The notes: generated by a model from the letters alone, not told the origin. A stretch of DNA of 34,473 nucleotides from an uncultured Psychroflexus sp. (GCA_913056525.1 CAJXLO010000002.1:69169-103641); one strand, 5' to 3'. Positions 1 to 9,813 are shown, numbered from the stretch's first letter. Numbers and translations: made by a program.

Positions 1-701
1 TTAGCAATCCTTAGATATAGAGGAATATCTAAGGCATTATGATGGGTTACGAAAGGTTTTGCGGCTGCTCCGCCGGGAATACTTTGGAGAATGGGCGTCT
101 CAACTTCCGTATAACCGAACTTATCGAAATATTCACGCATCGAGGAGAATAACTTGTTGCGTTTTTCAAATATAATCTTTATTTGTGGGTTGACCGCAAG
201 GTCCGCATAACGCTGTCTATATCTTGCTTCCGGGTCAACGAACTGATCATATTCATTACCTTCGCTGTCTTTTTTAGGGAGTGGAAGCGGTCTCAATGAT
301 TTGCTGAGCACTTTAAGCTGATGAACGTTCACCGACCTTTCACCCACTTTAGTTTCAAATAGTTCACCTTCAACCCCGATGAAATCTCCAAAATCGATTA
401 GTTTTTTATAAACCGTATTGTACAAGGCCTTGTCATCGCCAGGACATAGCTCGTCCCTGTTAAGATACAATTGCATCCTTCCTGTGGAATCCTGTAGCTC
501 TGCGAATGAAGCTTTTCCCTGGATTCTCTTGGCCATTAACCTTCCGGCCAGTTTGACCTTTTTTCCGGTTTTGAAATCATCTTTTATGTCCTGTGCGGTA
601 TTTTCTACCTCATAAGCTTCAGCTGGAAAGGGATCTATTCCCAATTCCCTTAATTGCTGAAGCTTGTCCCGCCTAACTTTCTGCTGTTCAGTTAATTGCA
701 T
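1..701 (-). CDS. lysS: Lysine--tRNA ligase, class II (N-terminal part, cut by window edge)
   Basis: Reading the minus strand from the ATG at 701 gives an open frame of 233 residues running off the window at base 1. It begins [14 protein letters not shown]. Residues of about 45-150 form the anticodon-binding OB-fold ([22 protein letters not shown], then the segment with [17 protein letters not shown]). The class II catalytic domain then starts with motif 1, around [11 protein letters not shown] and PGGAAAKPF, followed by LYLRIA. The enzyme activates lysine with ATP and charges tRNA-Lys in the cytoplasm. About half of a normal ~500-residue LysRS is present; the rest, including motifs 2 and 3, lies outside the window. 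It is divergent from lepA and has its own TATATTTG box. No fault is seen in the visible part. Confidence 0.95.
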   Translation of the reverse strand, partial: MQLTEQQKVRRDKLQQLRELGIDPFPAEAYEVENTAQDIKDDFKTGKKVKLAGRLMAKRIQGKASFAELQDSTGRMQLYLNRDELCPGDDKALYNTVYKKLIDFGDFIGVEGELFETKVGERSVNVHQLKVLSKSLRPLPLPKKDSEGNEYDQFVDPEARYRQRYADLAVNPQIKIIFEKRNKLFSSMREYFDKFGYTEVETPILQSIPGGAAAKPFVTHHNALDIPLYLRIA

Positions 702-719
702 TTTAATTTTAATAAGATG

Positions 720-727
720 CAAATATA
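720..727 (-). promoter_or_regulatory. Promoter -7 box of lysS
   Basis: Minus-strand TATATTTG matches the Bacteroidetes -7 consensus TAnnTTTG exactly. It predicts a transcript start near 715 and a leader of only about 13 bases before the lysS ATG. No clear TTTG -33 element is seen at the usual spacing. It sits back to back with the lepA promoter. Confidence 0.6.
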
Positions 728-786
728 CTAACTTCTTATCGGATAGCTGCATAGAAAAAAAATCAACAAATGCTAAGATCCTCTAT

Positions 787-820
787 TTTGGCTTAAAACC
801 TCCTTATTTATCTATATTTG
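787..820 (+). promoter_or_regulatory. Promoter of lepA
   Basis: TTTG at 787-790, a 22-base spacer and TATATTTG at 813-820 match the Bacteroidetes housekeeping promoter (TTTG, 17-23 bases, TAnnTTTG). The predicted start near 825 leaves a leader of about 15 bases before the ATG at 841. Confidence 0.7.
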
Positions 821-840
821 CAGATTAAGACGTCAAGTAG

Positions 841-2640
841 ATGAAGAATATCAGGAATTTTTGTATTATAGCTCATATCGACCATGGAAAGAGCACACTG
901 GCCGACCGATTGTTAGATTCAACCAAATCAGTGACAAAGCGCGAACGTCAGGAACAGCTTCTAGACGATATGGACCTGGAACGCGAACGGGGAATTACCA
1001 TAAAAAGCCATGCCATCCAGATGGTGTACCAGCATCAAGGAGAAGAATATATACTGAACCTCATAGATACGCCAGGCCACGTGGACTTCTCCTACGAGGT
1101 TTCGCGTTCCATCGCAGCTTGTGAAGGAGCACTCCTCATCGTAGATGCCGCTCAGAGTATTCAAGCACAAACGATATCTAATTTATATCTAGCATTAGAG
1201 AACGACCTGGAGATCATTCCGGTATTGAACAAAGTAGACTTGCCAAGCGCCAATGTAGAAGAGGTCACTGATGATATCGTGGACCTTTTAGGTTGCCAGA
1301 TGGATGAGGTGATACATGCTAGTGCCAAGGAAGGGATCGGTATCGATAAAATACTGGAAACCATCATCCATAAAGTTCCCGCGCCACAAGGTGAGCCTAA
1401 AAAACCGTTACAAGCATTGGTATTTGATTCGGTCTACAATCCTTATCGTGGAGTGGAGACCTATTTCAGGATATTTGACGGGTCACTAATAAAAGGCGAT
1501 AAGATCAAGTTCTTAGCTACCGGGAAATCTTATTATGCTGATGAAATAGGGACGTTGAAATTGGTCCAGTTCCCTAAGAACAAAGTAGAAACAGGCGATG
1601 TAGGATATTTGATAACAGGAATAAAAGATGCAAGGGAAGTAAAGGTAGGCGATACCATAACCCTTGAGGAAAACCCAACTGATCAGGCCGTTTCTGGCTT
1701 TGAAGATGTAAAACCCATGGTCTTTGCAGGCATATATCCTGTTGATACAGATGATTATGAGAACTTGCGCGGTTCTATGGAAAAACTTCAGTTAAATGAT
1801 GCTTCTTTAGTGTTTACCCCTGAGAGTTCTGCGGCATTAGGGTTCGGTTTTAGATGTGGTTTTCTGGGAATGTTGCATTTAGAGATATTACAGGAAAGAT
1901 TAGAACGCGAGTTCGATATGAACGTGATCACTACGGTACCTAACGTATCTTATGTAGCATATACAAACAAAGACCCGGAAGAGCCTATAACTATCAATAC
2001 ACCATCTGACCTGCCGGAACCTTCAACCATAGATCATGTGGAAGAGCCTTATATCAGGGCAAGTATCATCACGAAAGCAGATTATGTAGGTCCGGTCATG
2101 TCGCTTTGTATAGATAAGCGAGGAGAGATCGTTAATCAGTCCTATCTTACAACGGAACGTGTAGAGCTTACTTTTGACATGCCACTGGCAGAGATCGTAT
2201 TTGATTTTTATGACAGGTTAAAGACCGTTTCCAGAGGATATGCTTCTTTTGATTATTCCCCTATTGGTATGCGAACATCAAAGCTTGTGAAAGTTGATAT
2301 GCTATTGAACGGGAAGACCGTAGATGCATTAACTGCCTTATTACACGTTGATAACGCTTATGAAATAGGCAAGAAGATGTGCGAGAAGTTAAAACAATTG
2401 ATCCCCAGACAACAATTCGATATCCCAGTTCAGGCGGCCATAGGCTCAAAGGTCATCGCTCGTGAGACCATCAAGGCATTGCGTAAAGATGTGACCGCAA
2501 AATGTTATGGAGGAGATGTTTCCCGGAAAAGAAAGCTTTTAGAAAAACAAAAGAAAGGAAAGAAGAAAATGCGTCAGGTAGGGAACGTAGAAATCCCACA
2601 AGAGGCTTTTATGGCCGTGTTAAAGCTCAATGATGATTAG
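841..2640 (+). CDS. lepA: Elongation factor 4 (LepA), ribosome-associated GTPase
   Basis: The 599-residue product has exactly the usual LepA length. It opens with [19 protein letters not shown], which carries the P-loop AHIDHGKS; the switch II motif DTPGHVDF lies near residues 80-87 and NKVD (G4) near 130. These are followed by EF-G-like domains II, III and V. The LepA-specific C-terminal domain includes [16 protein letters not shown] and ends in the lysine-rich [19 protein letters not shown]. The family binds the ribosome and acts on stalled or mistranslocated complexes in translation. It stands alone downstream of the divergent lysS promoter region and is followed by the unrelated M36 peptidase gene. 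Confidence 0.97.
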   Translation: MKNIRNFCIIAHIDHGKSTLADRLLDSTKSVTKRERQEQLLDDMDLERERGITIKSHAIQMVYQHQGEEYILNLIDTPGHVDFSYEVSRSIAACEGALLIVDAAQSIQAQTISNLYLALENDLEIIPVLNKVDLPSANVEEVTDDIVDLLGCQMDEVIHASAKEGIGIDKILETIIHKVPAPQGEPKKPLQALVFDSVYNPYRGVETYFRIFDGSLIKGDKIKFLATGKSYYADEIGTLKLVQFPKNKVETGDVGYLITGIKDAREVKVGDTITLEENPTDQAVSGFEDVKPMVFAGIYPVDTDDYENLRGSMEKLQLNDASLVFTPESSAALGFGFRCGFLGMLHLEILQERLEREFDMNVITTVPNVSYVAYTNKDPEEPITINTPSDLPEPSTIDHVEEPYIRASIITKADYVGPVMSLCIDKRGEIVNQSYLTTERVELTFDMPLAEIVFDFYDRLKTVSRGYASFDYSPIGMRTSKLVKVDMLLNGKTVDALTALLHVDNAYEIGKKMCEKLKQLIPRQQFDIPVQAAIGSKVIARETIKALRKDVTAKCYGGDVSRKRKLLEKQKKGKKKMRQVGNVEIPQEAFMAVLKLNDD

Positions 2641-2652
2641 GATTTCTTAAAT

Positions 2653-2692
2653 ATCATCAAAAAATAAGCTTATCACTTGTCGATTTGATGAT
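2653..2692 (+). terminator. Possible terminator after lepA
   Basis: ATCATCAAA (2653-2661) and TTTGATGAT (2684-2692) form a 9-base inverted repeat. An A/T-rich run with several T's follows. The loop is long (22 bases) and the stem A/T-rich, so this is only a weak candidate for ending lepA transcription before the peptidase gene. Confidence 0.3.
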
Positions 2693-2721
2693 CGAAATTT
2701 ATTTTTATAAAAAATACTTGT

Positions 2722-5316
2722 ATGCGATATTACTTGACTTTATTACTTAGTTTATGTCTTACTTATGCTTTCTCTCAAGAAACAAGGTCGATCATCAATG
2801 GTTATTTTAATGAACATCATCGTAAACATCAGCTAGATGAAGAGGATGTCAGCGAGTTTTCCATCAATGATCAATATGATTCTGAGAGTTTGAATGGTAA
2901 GCATGTTTACATACAACAAACGGTCCAGGGTTATCCAGTATTTAATGCGATAGTTTCAGTACTCATTAAAAACGGGAAAGTAGAAGTGTTCAATTCTTCC
3001 TTTATAAAAGATATTAACGATAAAGTAAGCTCATCAGATGGCTCACCTATGGATGTTACTATGGCCGTGGATGCGGCGTTCGATCACCTGAACCTTGATT
3101 CAACTACACCAACAAGTATAATAGAAAGTAATGAAAGCGGATATTATTCCTTGTCTAATACGGAGATATCAAAGCGTAAAATAAAAGCTAAGCTCATCTA
3201 TCAACCTGTTGATGAACGTAAAGTGTTGCGTTTCGCCTGGGAGGTCACTATAAAACCCAAAGACAGCAATAATTGGTGGAACGTGGCATTAGATGCTGCC
3301 AATGGCGAGCTCTTAAGAAAGCACAATTGGATGTTAACTTGTACTCATGAGCAAAAAGTATCGGCCGGAATAGATATTACTACAGATGGTCAGCACACGA
3401 GCTACATTAAAGGAACAGCTAGCTTTATGAACGCAAGTTATCGAGTATACCCTAGTCCCGTAGAATCACCCAACCATGGAAACCGCAGTCTGATCGTTGA
3501 TCCTGCAGACCCTAGTTCTTCCCCATACGGATGGCATGACCTAGACGGTGTCTCAGGTCCAGAAACTACCATTACGGCAGGGAACAACGTACTAGCCAGA
3601 GAAGATAGGGATGGTAATAATACCGGCGGTTATTCACCAGATGGCGGTCCGAACCTACAATTCGATTTTCCGTTGGACTTTAACCAGCCACCGGAGATCA
3701 ATCAAGATGCGGCCATAACAAATCTATTCTATTGGAACAACATCATGCACGATATCTTTGCCAATTACGGATTTGATGAGGCTTCTGGTAATTTTCAGGA
3801 GATCAATTATTCAGGGAATGGTCAGGGAGGAGATTTCGTGGTGGCTGATGCTCAAGATGGTAGCGGTATCAACAACGCGAATTTTGGTACGCCTCCGGAA
3901 GGTTCTAATCCACAAATGCAGATGTTCCTTTGGTCCGCTCCTGGTGGACCCAGTGATAATTTCATCATCAACTCGCCCCAAAGTGAAGCTGATTCCTTTT
4001 TAGGTGTACCTGCCGGTTTTGGTCCTATTATTTCTTCAACCCCTATCACGACCGATCTTGTTCTGGTGGAAGATGATGATGCTTCAGTTCCCGTTAACCC
4101 AATTGATGCGTGTGATAATTTGATCAACACCAATGAGATCAACGGAAAGATAGCCGTGATAGAAAGAGGGAATTGTACGTTTGTCTCTAAGGTTCAAAAA
4201 GCACAAAATGCGGGAGCTTTAGCGGTGATCATCATTAACAATGTTAGCGGCGATCCCATCACTATGGGAGGAACTTCCAGCTCCATCACCATACCATCGG
4301 TAATGATTTCCCTCTTAGAGGGTCTTCCCCTGATCAATGCACTGCAGAACGACACCGATATCAATGCGACATTAGTGAACAATGGACCTTTTAGAATAGA
4401 TGGCGATTACGATAATGGAATCATCGCCCATGAATATGGACATGGCATCTCAACTCGATTAACAGGCGGAAAAAGTCAGTCGGATTGTTTGTTCAACGAA
4501 GAGCAAATGGGTGAAGGCTGGAGTGACTGGTTGGGTTTAGTGACCACCATGGATTCTAATGACCAGCCGACGGATCCTAGAGGTTATGCTACTTACGCAA
4601 TTGATCAAAGCCCATCTGGTGGTGGTATAAGGCCAGCGAGATATTCTACGAACATGGCGGTCAATCCAGCAACTTATGGTATTACGAACAATGAAAACGT
4701 CATTTCCATGCCACACGGAATAGGCTTTGTTTGGGCTACTATGCTTTGGGACCTGACCTGGGCTTTCATAGACGAGTATGGATTCGATCCTGACCTTTAT
4801 AATGGTAATGGCGGGAACAATATGGCGATGCAGCTCATATTGGACGGAATGAAACTTCAGTCTTGTAACCCGGGTTTTGTAGATGGAAGGGATGCTATTC
4901 TACAGGCAGACCAGCAAATAAACGGTGGTGCGAATTCCTGTTTGATATGGGAGACCTTTGCCGATAGAGGATTAGGTTTTAGTGCCGATCAGGGTTCTTC
5001 ATTGTCCAGAACAGACCAGATAGAAGCTTTTGACCTTCCTCCAGAATGTAGTCTGGGAGTTAATGATATGGATGCATCTTCATTCGCTATTTATCCAAAC
5101 CCTGCAGATCATCAAGTTACTATTGAACTCTCCAATAGTGTCGGGTTAAATGGAGCTGTAACTATCTACTCGCTGAATGGCCGGGAAGTACTCTATAAAA
5201 GCTTAGATGATATTGATGAGGCAAGGGTCAATATCAATAGTTTGTCGACAGGGGTTTACATATTGAAATTAGACGTTCAAGGTCGTTCATTCACGAAAAA
5301 GCTGATAGTTGATTAA
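2722..5316 (+). CDS. Secreted M36 (fungalysin) metallopeptidase with PA domain and T9SS sorting signal
   Basis: The 864-residue product starts with a signal peptide (MRYYLTLLLSLCLTYAFSQ). Next come a fungalysin/thermolysin-type propeptide (about 20-200) and the catalytic region. The zinc site is HEYGH at 570-574, and the third ligand is probably E598 in GEGWSDW, as expected for M36. A protease-associated (PA) domain (about 441-546, with NGKIAVIERGNCTF) is inserted before the zinc motif. The last ~80 residues, starting near FAIYPNPADHQVTIEL and ending KLIVD, are a type A T9SS sorting domain, so the enzyme should be exported and anchored or released at the cell surface. Likely role: digestion of extracellular protein. 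The ABC ATPase gene starts 3 bases after its stop. Confidence 0.93.
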   Translation: MRYYLTLLLSLCLTYAFSQETRSIINGYFNEHHRKHQLDEEDVSEFSINDQYDSESLNGKHVYIQQTVQGYPVFNAIVSVLIKNGKVEVFNSSFIKDINDKVSSSDGSPMDVTMAVDAAFDHLNLDSTTPTSIIESNESGYYSLSNTEISKRKIKAKLIYQPVDERKVLRFAWEVTIKPKDSNNWWNVALDAANGELLRKHNWMLTCTHEQKVSAGIDITTDGQHTSYIKGTASFMNASYRVYPSPVESPNHGNRSLIVDPADPSSSPYGWHDLDGVSGPETTITAGNNVLAREDRDGNNTGGYSPDGGPNLQFDFPLDFNQPPEINQDAAITNLFYWNNIMHDIFANYGFDEASGNFQEINYSGNGQGGDFVVADAQDGSGINNANFGTPPEGSNPQMQMFLWSAPGGPSDNFIINSPQSEADSFLGVPAGFGPIISSTPITTDLVLVEDDDASVPVNPIDACDNLINTNEINGKIAVIERGNCTFVSKVQKAQNAGALAVIIINNVSGDPITMGGTSSSITIPSVMISLLEGLPLINALQNDTDINATLVNNGPFRIDGDYDNGIIAHEYGHGISTRLTGGKSQSDCLFNEEQMGEGWSDWLGLVTTMDSNDQPTDPRGYATYAIDQSPSGGGIRPARYSTNMAVNPATYGITNNENVISMPHGIGFVWATMLWDLTWAFIDEYGFDPDLYNGNGGNNMAMQLILDGMKLQSCNPGFVDGRDAILQADQQINGGANSCLIWETFADRGLGFSADQGSSLSRTDQIEAFDLPPECSLGVNDMDASSFAIYPNPADHQVTIELSNSVGLNGAVTIYSLNGREVLYKSLDDIDEARVNINSLSTGVYILKLDVQGRSFTKKLIVD

Positions 5317-5319
5317 TAA

Positions 5320-6288
5320 ATGCTTCAAATAAATGACCTGAGCTTTGCTTACGAAGATGAAAAGATCATCGACTCTTTGGACCTAAGAGTGGATAAAGGG
5401 AGAATACTGGCCTTAACAGGGAAGAGCGGATGTGGTAAAAGTACACTTGTCTCTTTGATATATGGTTATTTAGAACCAGACCAAGGGAAAATATCCTGGA
5501 ATGGAAAATGGATAAGGCCACCTTCAAAAAAACTCGTTCCCGGCGAAAACGGAGTCAACCTTTTATTACAAGAATCCGACCTGATGCCCTATACATCAGT
5601 TGCCTCAAATGTTAAAAAAAAGCTTTCACGAGCTGAACCAGTGGGAAGTGATAAGCGATGTGATGAACTTTTGAAAGTAGTAGACCTTTTAGGATTCAAA
5701 GAAAGGCTGGTCAAAGACCTTAGTGGAGGTCAAAAGAAAAGAGTATCCATTGCAAGTTCGTTGGCAGATGATCCAGCACTCATCTTACTGGACGAACCTT
5801 TTAACTATATTGATCATCATATCAAGTACGAGCTCAGAAGAAGATTCTTCAGCTATGTTAAAGATCAGGGTATAACTTGCCTGTTCGTAAGTCACGAAAA
5901 AGAGGAATTCCTGTCTTTTGCAGATGAGGTCGCCATTTTATCAGACCAAAGGATCATCAAAAAAGGTCTTCCAAAGGAAGTCTTTGAGAATCCACGATAT
6001 ATCGAAGTAGCTCAACTATTGGATGATGTTAATATCTTATCCTTAGGACCCAAAGCAAAACGAAAAGTAGTAATTTATCCGCACGAGCTCATAATAGGAG
6101 ATGAAAGTGATCATATCTTTAAAGTAAAAGTGCAAAATAGTTTTTACAGAGGTGCTGACCACCTTCATCAAGCTGTTTCCGAAGCTAACAAAAAAATATT
6201 TTTTACAGATCGACATCACTTACCGCATAATTCCATACAATATTTGAAAGTTTCAAATAGTAATGCTTTAAAAAGGTATGTGATCTAA
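5320..6288 (+). CDS. ABC transporter ATP-binding protein without a visible permease partner
   Basis: The 322-residue cytoplasmic ATPase has a Walker A (GKSGCGKST, residues 34-42), a signature motif LSGGQ (134-138), a Walker B (ALILLDEP, about 153-160) and a switch histidine in VSHEKEE. The order and spacing are those of importer-type ABC ATPases. Residues of about 240-322 form an extra C-terminal part resembling a TOBE-like domain (HELIIGDESDHIFKVKVQN), as in FbpC/PotA-type ATPases. It starts 3 bases after the M36 peptidase stop, so the two are probably co-transcribed, though no functional link is known. No permease or binding protein is nearby, so the substrate cannot be inferred. Its stop codon overlaps the stop codon of the convergent dehydrogenase gene. 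Confidence 0.85.
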   Translation: MLQINDLSFAYEDEKIIDSLDLRVDKGRILALTGKSGCGKSTLVSLIYGYLEPDQGKISWNGKWIRPPSKKLVPGENGVNLLLQESDLMPYTSVASNVKKKLSRAEPVGSDKRCDELLKVVDLLGFKERLVKDLSGGQKKRVSIASSLADDPALILLDEPFNYIDHHIKYELRRRFFSYVKDQGITCLFVSHEKEEFLSFADEVAILSDQRIIKKGLPKEVFENPRYIEVAQLLDDVNILSLGPKAKRKVVIYPHELIIGDESDHIFKVKVQNSFYRGADHLHQAVSEANKKIFFTDRHHLPHNSIQYLKVSNSNALKRYVI

Positions 6289-7649
6289 CTTAAATTATCA
6301 GGATTGTATCCTAAATATTCTTTTTCCCTTTCATTAAAAACGATATCAAAATCGCGTAGTTCTTTAAGAACAGGTTGATAGATTTCCTTCATCGTTGGTC
6401 TTAATACACCTTTTGCCCTGACCTTTCCCTGCAAAATCCTAAGGGTCGCAATTCCTACTGGTAAACCTACAGTTTTGGCCATAGCAGTGTATTTTTGGTC
6501 ATCGCCGATGCATACCATTGTAGAATCTATCTGTTCTTTCTGACCATTGAGCTCATAGCCGAACTTGTGGTACATGACGATCATGTCCTTGTCCTGCTTG
6601 TCTAATGTCCACTTGTCCTCCAGTATCTTTTGTAGTGCTTCGGCTGGAGTAGGTTCCTGCAGTCCCAATCGCTTCGAATGACTGAAAAGGTCTAGTTCGA
6701 TGAGCTTCTCCCATACCAGGTCGTCCTGATCGATCTTTAGTGAATGTCTCAATTTCAACTCTATGGAATCAGATGGTGAATAAGGAAGGAAAAGATTGAC
6801 GAACTCCCTATAGGTCATGTTCTCTGCATCTTGTATCTTATAGGTATCATCCGTCATACCTAATTGTACGAATACGTTCCAGGCTTTGCTGAACCCTACA
6901 CGCCTAAGGGTTCCTCTGTAAATGGTTGGAATATCCTCTAGACCATATATACTTCTGTAGGCCAGTGAGTTGCGGTTTGCCAGGCCCTCAAACTTACCAT
7001 ATTCAGGGACTTGCAGGAATTCTGTCCTTCTAAATAGTCGCTGGTAGGGAATATATTTGTACTTGCCTTCCTGAATGAACTCAGCCGCACCTCCCTGACC
7101 AGCTAAAACAACGTTCCTGGGATTCCATGTGAACTTATAGTGCCAGAGATTATCATCGCTTTCAGGAGCTACGAGTCCACCAGTAAAGGATTCGAACATC
7201 AACATTTTCCCACCTTTTTCCTTTATATCATCGATAACCTCCATTGCGCTCATGTGATCTATGCCCGGATCCACACCAATCTCATTTAAAAAGGTCAGTC
7301 CTTTTGCTTTGACATCATCATGGAGGTCGCCCATTTCCTTAGAAACATAAGAGGCGGTTATCATATTCTTGTTGAGCTTAAGGCAGGTCCTGGCCACCAC
7401 CATATGGAATCTTGCCGGTAACATGGAGATCACGATGGATGCTCCCTTTATAGCCGCTTCAAGCGCTGAACTATCAAAGATGTCCAAACTAATTGCAGTA
7501 CACCTAGCATGTCCATCAACTGATCGTTGAGCTACATCGATCGATCGGTCGGCGACCTTTATAGAAACAGGGAGTTGATCTTGTTCACTTAAGTATTTGA
7601 TGAGCCATGAGCAGGATTTTCCAGCACCTATGATAATTATGTTTTCCAT
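6285..7649 (-). CDS. Saccharopine dehydrogenase family NAD(P)-dependent oxidoreductase
   Basis: The 454-residue product begins MENIIIIGAGKSCSWLIKYL, a Rossmann nucleotide-binding start with GxGxxxxxL. GVDPGIDHM at 125-133 is the family-typical substrate-site motif, and the remainder matches the saccharopine-dehydrogenase C-terminal domain. Such enzymes interconvert saccharopine with 2-aminoadipate semialdehyde plus glutamate. In Flavobacteria, which make lysine through diaminopimelate, a homologue is more likely to work in lysine breakdown or on a related amino-acid adduct; this is inference. No lysine-ketoglutarate reductase gene lies beside it. The gene is monocistronic and convergent with the ABC ATPase, sharing CTAA across both stop codons. 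Confidence 0.88.
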   Translation of the reverse strand: MENIIIIGAGKSCSWLIKYLSEQDQLPVSIKVADRSIDVAQRSVDGHARCTAISLDIFDSSALEAAIKGASIVISMLPARFHMVVARTCLKLNKNMITASYVSKEMGDLHDDVKAKGLTFLNEIGVDPGIDHMSAMEVIDDIKEKGGKMLMFESFTGGLVAPESDDNLWHYKFTWNPRNVVLAGQGGAAEFIQEGKYKYIPYQRLFRRTEFLQVPEYGKFEGLANRNSLAYRSIYGLEDIPTIYRGTLRRVGFSKAWNVFVQLGMTDDTYKIQDAENMTYREFVNLFLPYSPSDSIELKLRHSLKIDQDDLVWEKLIELDLFSHSKRLGLQEPTPAEALQKILEDKWTLDKQDKDMIVMYHKFGYELNGQKEQIDSTMVCIGDDQKYTAMAKTVGLPVGIATLRILQGKVRAKGVLRPTMKEIYQPVLKELRDFDIVFNEREKEYLGYNPDNLS

Positions 7650-7678
7650 AAAAACAAAGCTTATATTTTAAAATTGAT

Positions 7679-7686
7679 TAAATTTG
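7679..7686 (+). promoter_or_regulatory. Possible promoter -7 box for the DUF423 gene
   Basis: TAAATTTG matches TAnnTTTG exactly and lies 44 bases before the ATG at 7731. No good -33 TTTG is seen at the usual distance, so the assignment is tentative. Confidence 0.4.
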
Positions 7687-7730
7687 TAGAAAAGCGAAAG
7701 TAAGTATTTTGCGAATTAGACAAAACTTAA

Positions 7731-8129
7731 ATGAATAGAATTATCATTCTCACAGGAACAGCACTTGGTCTTACAGGTGTCATTCTTGGAGCTTTTGGAG
7801 CACATGCATTTGAAAGTGTTCTCACAACAGACCAGCTATCAACTTATGATACAGGGGTACGATATCATTTGATACATGCCTTGCTCCTAATGTTCTTAGG
7901 TTTGGAAAACAAGTTATCCTTAAAAAGAAAAAAGATCATCTGGCTTTTGTTGCTGATAGGGGTCGTACTTTTCTCTGGTTCAATATATGGGCTGGCCACG
8001 AATGACCTGAGTTCGTTCGATTTTAAAAATATAGCTTTAACGACACCAATAGGAGGCAGCTTGTTGATCTCTGGATGGTTCCTGATATTCATCAGTTATT
8101 GGTCAAATACAAAAAAATCAAACTCGTAA
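7731..8129 (+). CDS. DUF423 family small membrane protein
   Basis: The 132-residue, very hydrophobic protein has four predicted membrane segments. Segment 1 is at about 3-25 (IIILTGTALGLTGVILGAFG) and runs into AHAFE; segment 2 is near 45-57 (LIHALLLMFLG), segment 3 near 70-87, and segment 4 at about 103-124 (TPIGGSLLISGWFLIFISYW). GAFGAHAFE and the later TPIGG-GW pattern are hallmarks of the DUF423 (YgdD/YwdK-like) family. Its molecular function is not established. It sits in the inner membrane with a short gap before pckA, and the two could share a transcript. Confidence 0.85.
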   Translation: MNRIIILTGTALGLTGVILGAFGAHAFESVLTTDQLSTYDTGVRYHLIHALLLMFLGLENKLSLKRKKIIWLLLLIGVVLFSGSIYGLATNDLSSFDFKNIALTTPIGGSLLISGWFLIFISYWSNTKKSNS

Positions 8130-8178
8130 CGTTCTAAATTTTCATTAAAATAAGATTAATTTTACAAAAATTTACAAT

Positions 8179-9783
8179 ATGGCTAAAGATGAGATTTCCA
8201 AAGTTAAGCAAGACCTAGAGGTACATGGCATTGAAAACGCTGATATCCGTTACGGTCTAACCCCTGAAGAATTACAATCCATTACCGTAAAAAAAGGACT
8301 AGGAGAAGAGACAGCCGATGGTGTATTGGCCGTTAATACTGGTAAGTTCACTGGGAGATCACCTAAGGACAGATATCTTGTCAAAGATGAGATCACAAAA
8401 GATGAAGTCTGGTGGGGCGAGATCAATAAACCTATTGAACCTGAAACCTTTGATTCACTTTATGATAAGATAACAGATTATCTTTCTGGTAAAGAGATTT
8501 ATGTTAGAGATGTTTATGCTTGTGCAGACGAGAACTACAAGGTGAACATTAGACACGTAAATGAACTGCCCTGGAGCAATATGTTCTGTTACAACATGTT
8601 CTTAAGTCCAGAGGAGAATGAACTGGCGAACTTCCAGCCGGAATGGACGGTGATAAACGCACCTGGCTTTGAGGCAAATCCTGATATTGATAGAGTACTC
8701 TCTAAGAACTTCGCCATCTTGAACTTCACTAAAAAGATCGCTATCGTAGGCGGTACTGGTTATACGGGCGAGATCAAGAAAGGAATCTTCTCAGCGCTCA
8801 ACTTTGAGCTACCGGTTTTTAAAGATGCTTTACCTATGCATTGCTCTGCGAATGTGGGAAAAGACGGAGACACCGCTGTTTTCTTCGGTTTATCAGGGAC
8901 TGGCAAGACCACCTTATCAGCTGACCCTGACAGAGCACTGATTGGTGATGATGAACATGGGTGGACCAACGAGAACACGGTCTTCAATTTTGAAGGCGGT
9001 TGTTACGCTAAGGTCATTGACCTGACTGAGGAAAAAGAACCTGATATCTTTAGAGCAATAAAGAAAGGTGCCATTCTGGAAAACGTAGTACTGGATGATG
9101 ATAAGAACATAGAGTTCAGCAATGATAGTATAACACAAAATACCAGGGTCAGCTATCCACTATCTCATATAGATAATGTTCAGCCTTCCTCTGTTGGGCA
9201 CAATCCTAAGAACATATTCTTCTTAACGGCTGATGCGTTTGGTGTACTTCCTCCGATTAGTAAGCTTACACCGGGTCAGGCTGCTTTTCATTTCATAAGT
9301 GGTTATACGGCAAAAGTAGCCGGTACTGAAGAAGGAATAGATGAACCGCTTCCTAGTTTCTCTGCTTGCTTTGGCGCGCCTTTCATGCCATTACACCCTA
9401 CCAGATATGCTGAAATGTTAAGCAAAAAGATGAAAGAGGCCAACGTGAACGTTTGGTTGATCAACACAGGATGGTCCGGCGGTCCTTATGGCGTAGGTTC
9501 GCGTATAAAATTAAGATTCACAAGAGCAATGATCACAGCTGCTCTAGAGGGAAAGCTGGATAACCAAGAATTTAAAAGAGAACCGTTCTTTGGTCTATAT
9601 CTACCTGAAAGTTGTCCTGGTGTTCCTGATGAGGTGTTGATCCCCAAACAAACCTGGAAAGACCCAGGTGCATACGATGAGAAGGCGGATGAACTAGCAA
9701 GGTCTTTTCATGAGAACTTTGAAAAGTTCAGCGACTATGCTAATGATGAAATTATGGAAGGTTCACCTGATGCAGGGAAATAA
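8179..9783 (+). CDS. pckA: Phosphoenolpyruvate carboxykinase (ATP)
   Basis: The 534-residue cytoplasmic enzyme is close to the normal length (~530-540). It contains the kinase-1a loop GLSGTGKTTL (from residue 237, with K243) and the nearby metal-site segment ADPDRALIGDDEHGW. The substrate and metal site before it includes MHCSANVG, and FTGRSPKDRY near the N-terminus matches the conserved oxaloacetate-binding region. It converts oxaloacetate plus ATP to phosphoenolpyruvate, CO2 and ADP, the first committed step of gluconeogenesis from amino acids and TCA intermediates. That fits an organism living on proteins, as the peptidases in this window suggest. It ends in a strong hairpin terminator at 9814. 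Confidence 0.97.
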   Translation: MAKDEISKVKQDLEVHGIENADIRYGLTPEELQSITVKKGLGEETADGVLAVNTGKFTGRSPKDRYLVKDEITKDEVWWGEINKPIEPETFDSLYDKITDYLSGKEIYVRDVYACADENYKVNIRHVNELPWSNMFCYNMFLSPEENELANFQPEWTVINAPGFEANPDIDRVLSKNFAILNFTKKIAIVGGTGYTGEIKKGIFSALNFELPVFKDALPMHCSANVGKDGDTAVFFGLSGTGKTTLSADPDRALIGDDEHGWTNENTVFNFEGGCYAKVIDLTEEKEPDIFRAIKKGAILENVVLDDDKNIEFSNDSITQNTRVSYPLSHIDNVQPSSVGHNPKNIFFLTADAFGVLPPISKLTPGQAAFHFISGYTAKVAGTEEGIDEPLPSFSACFGAPFMPLHPTRYAEMLSKKMKEANVNVWLINTGWSGGPYGVGSRIKLRFTRAMITAALEGKLDNQEFKREPFFGLYLPESCPGVPDEVLIPKQTWKDPGAYDEKADELARSFHENFEKFSDYANDEIMEGSPDAGK

Positions 9784-9813
9784 GTAAACCTTTACTTATC
9801 ACTAATACTACGG

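Noticed and set aside
418-615. Plus-strand reading frame of 65 residues
   Set aside because: It lies antisense inside the clear lysS coding sequence and has no recognisable features.
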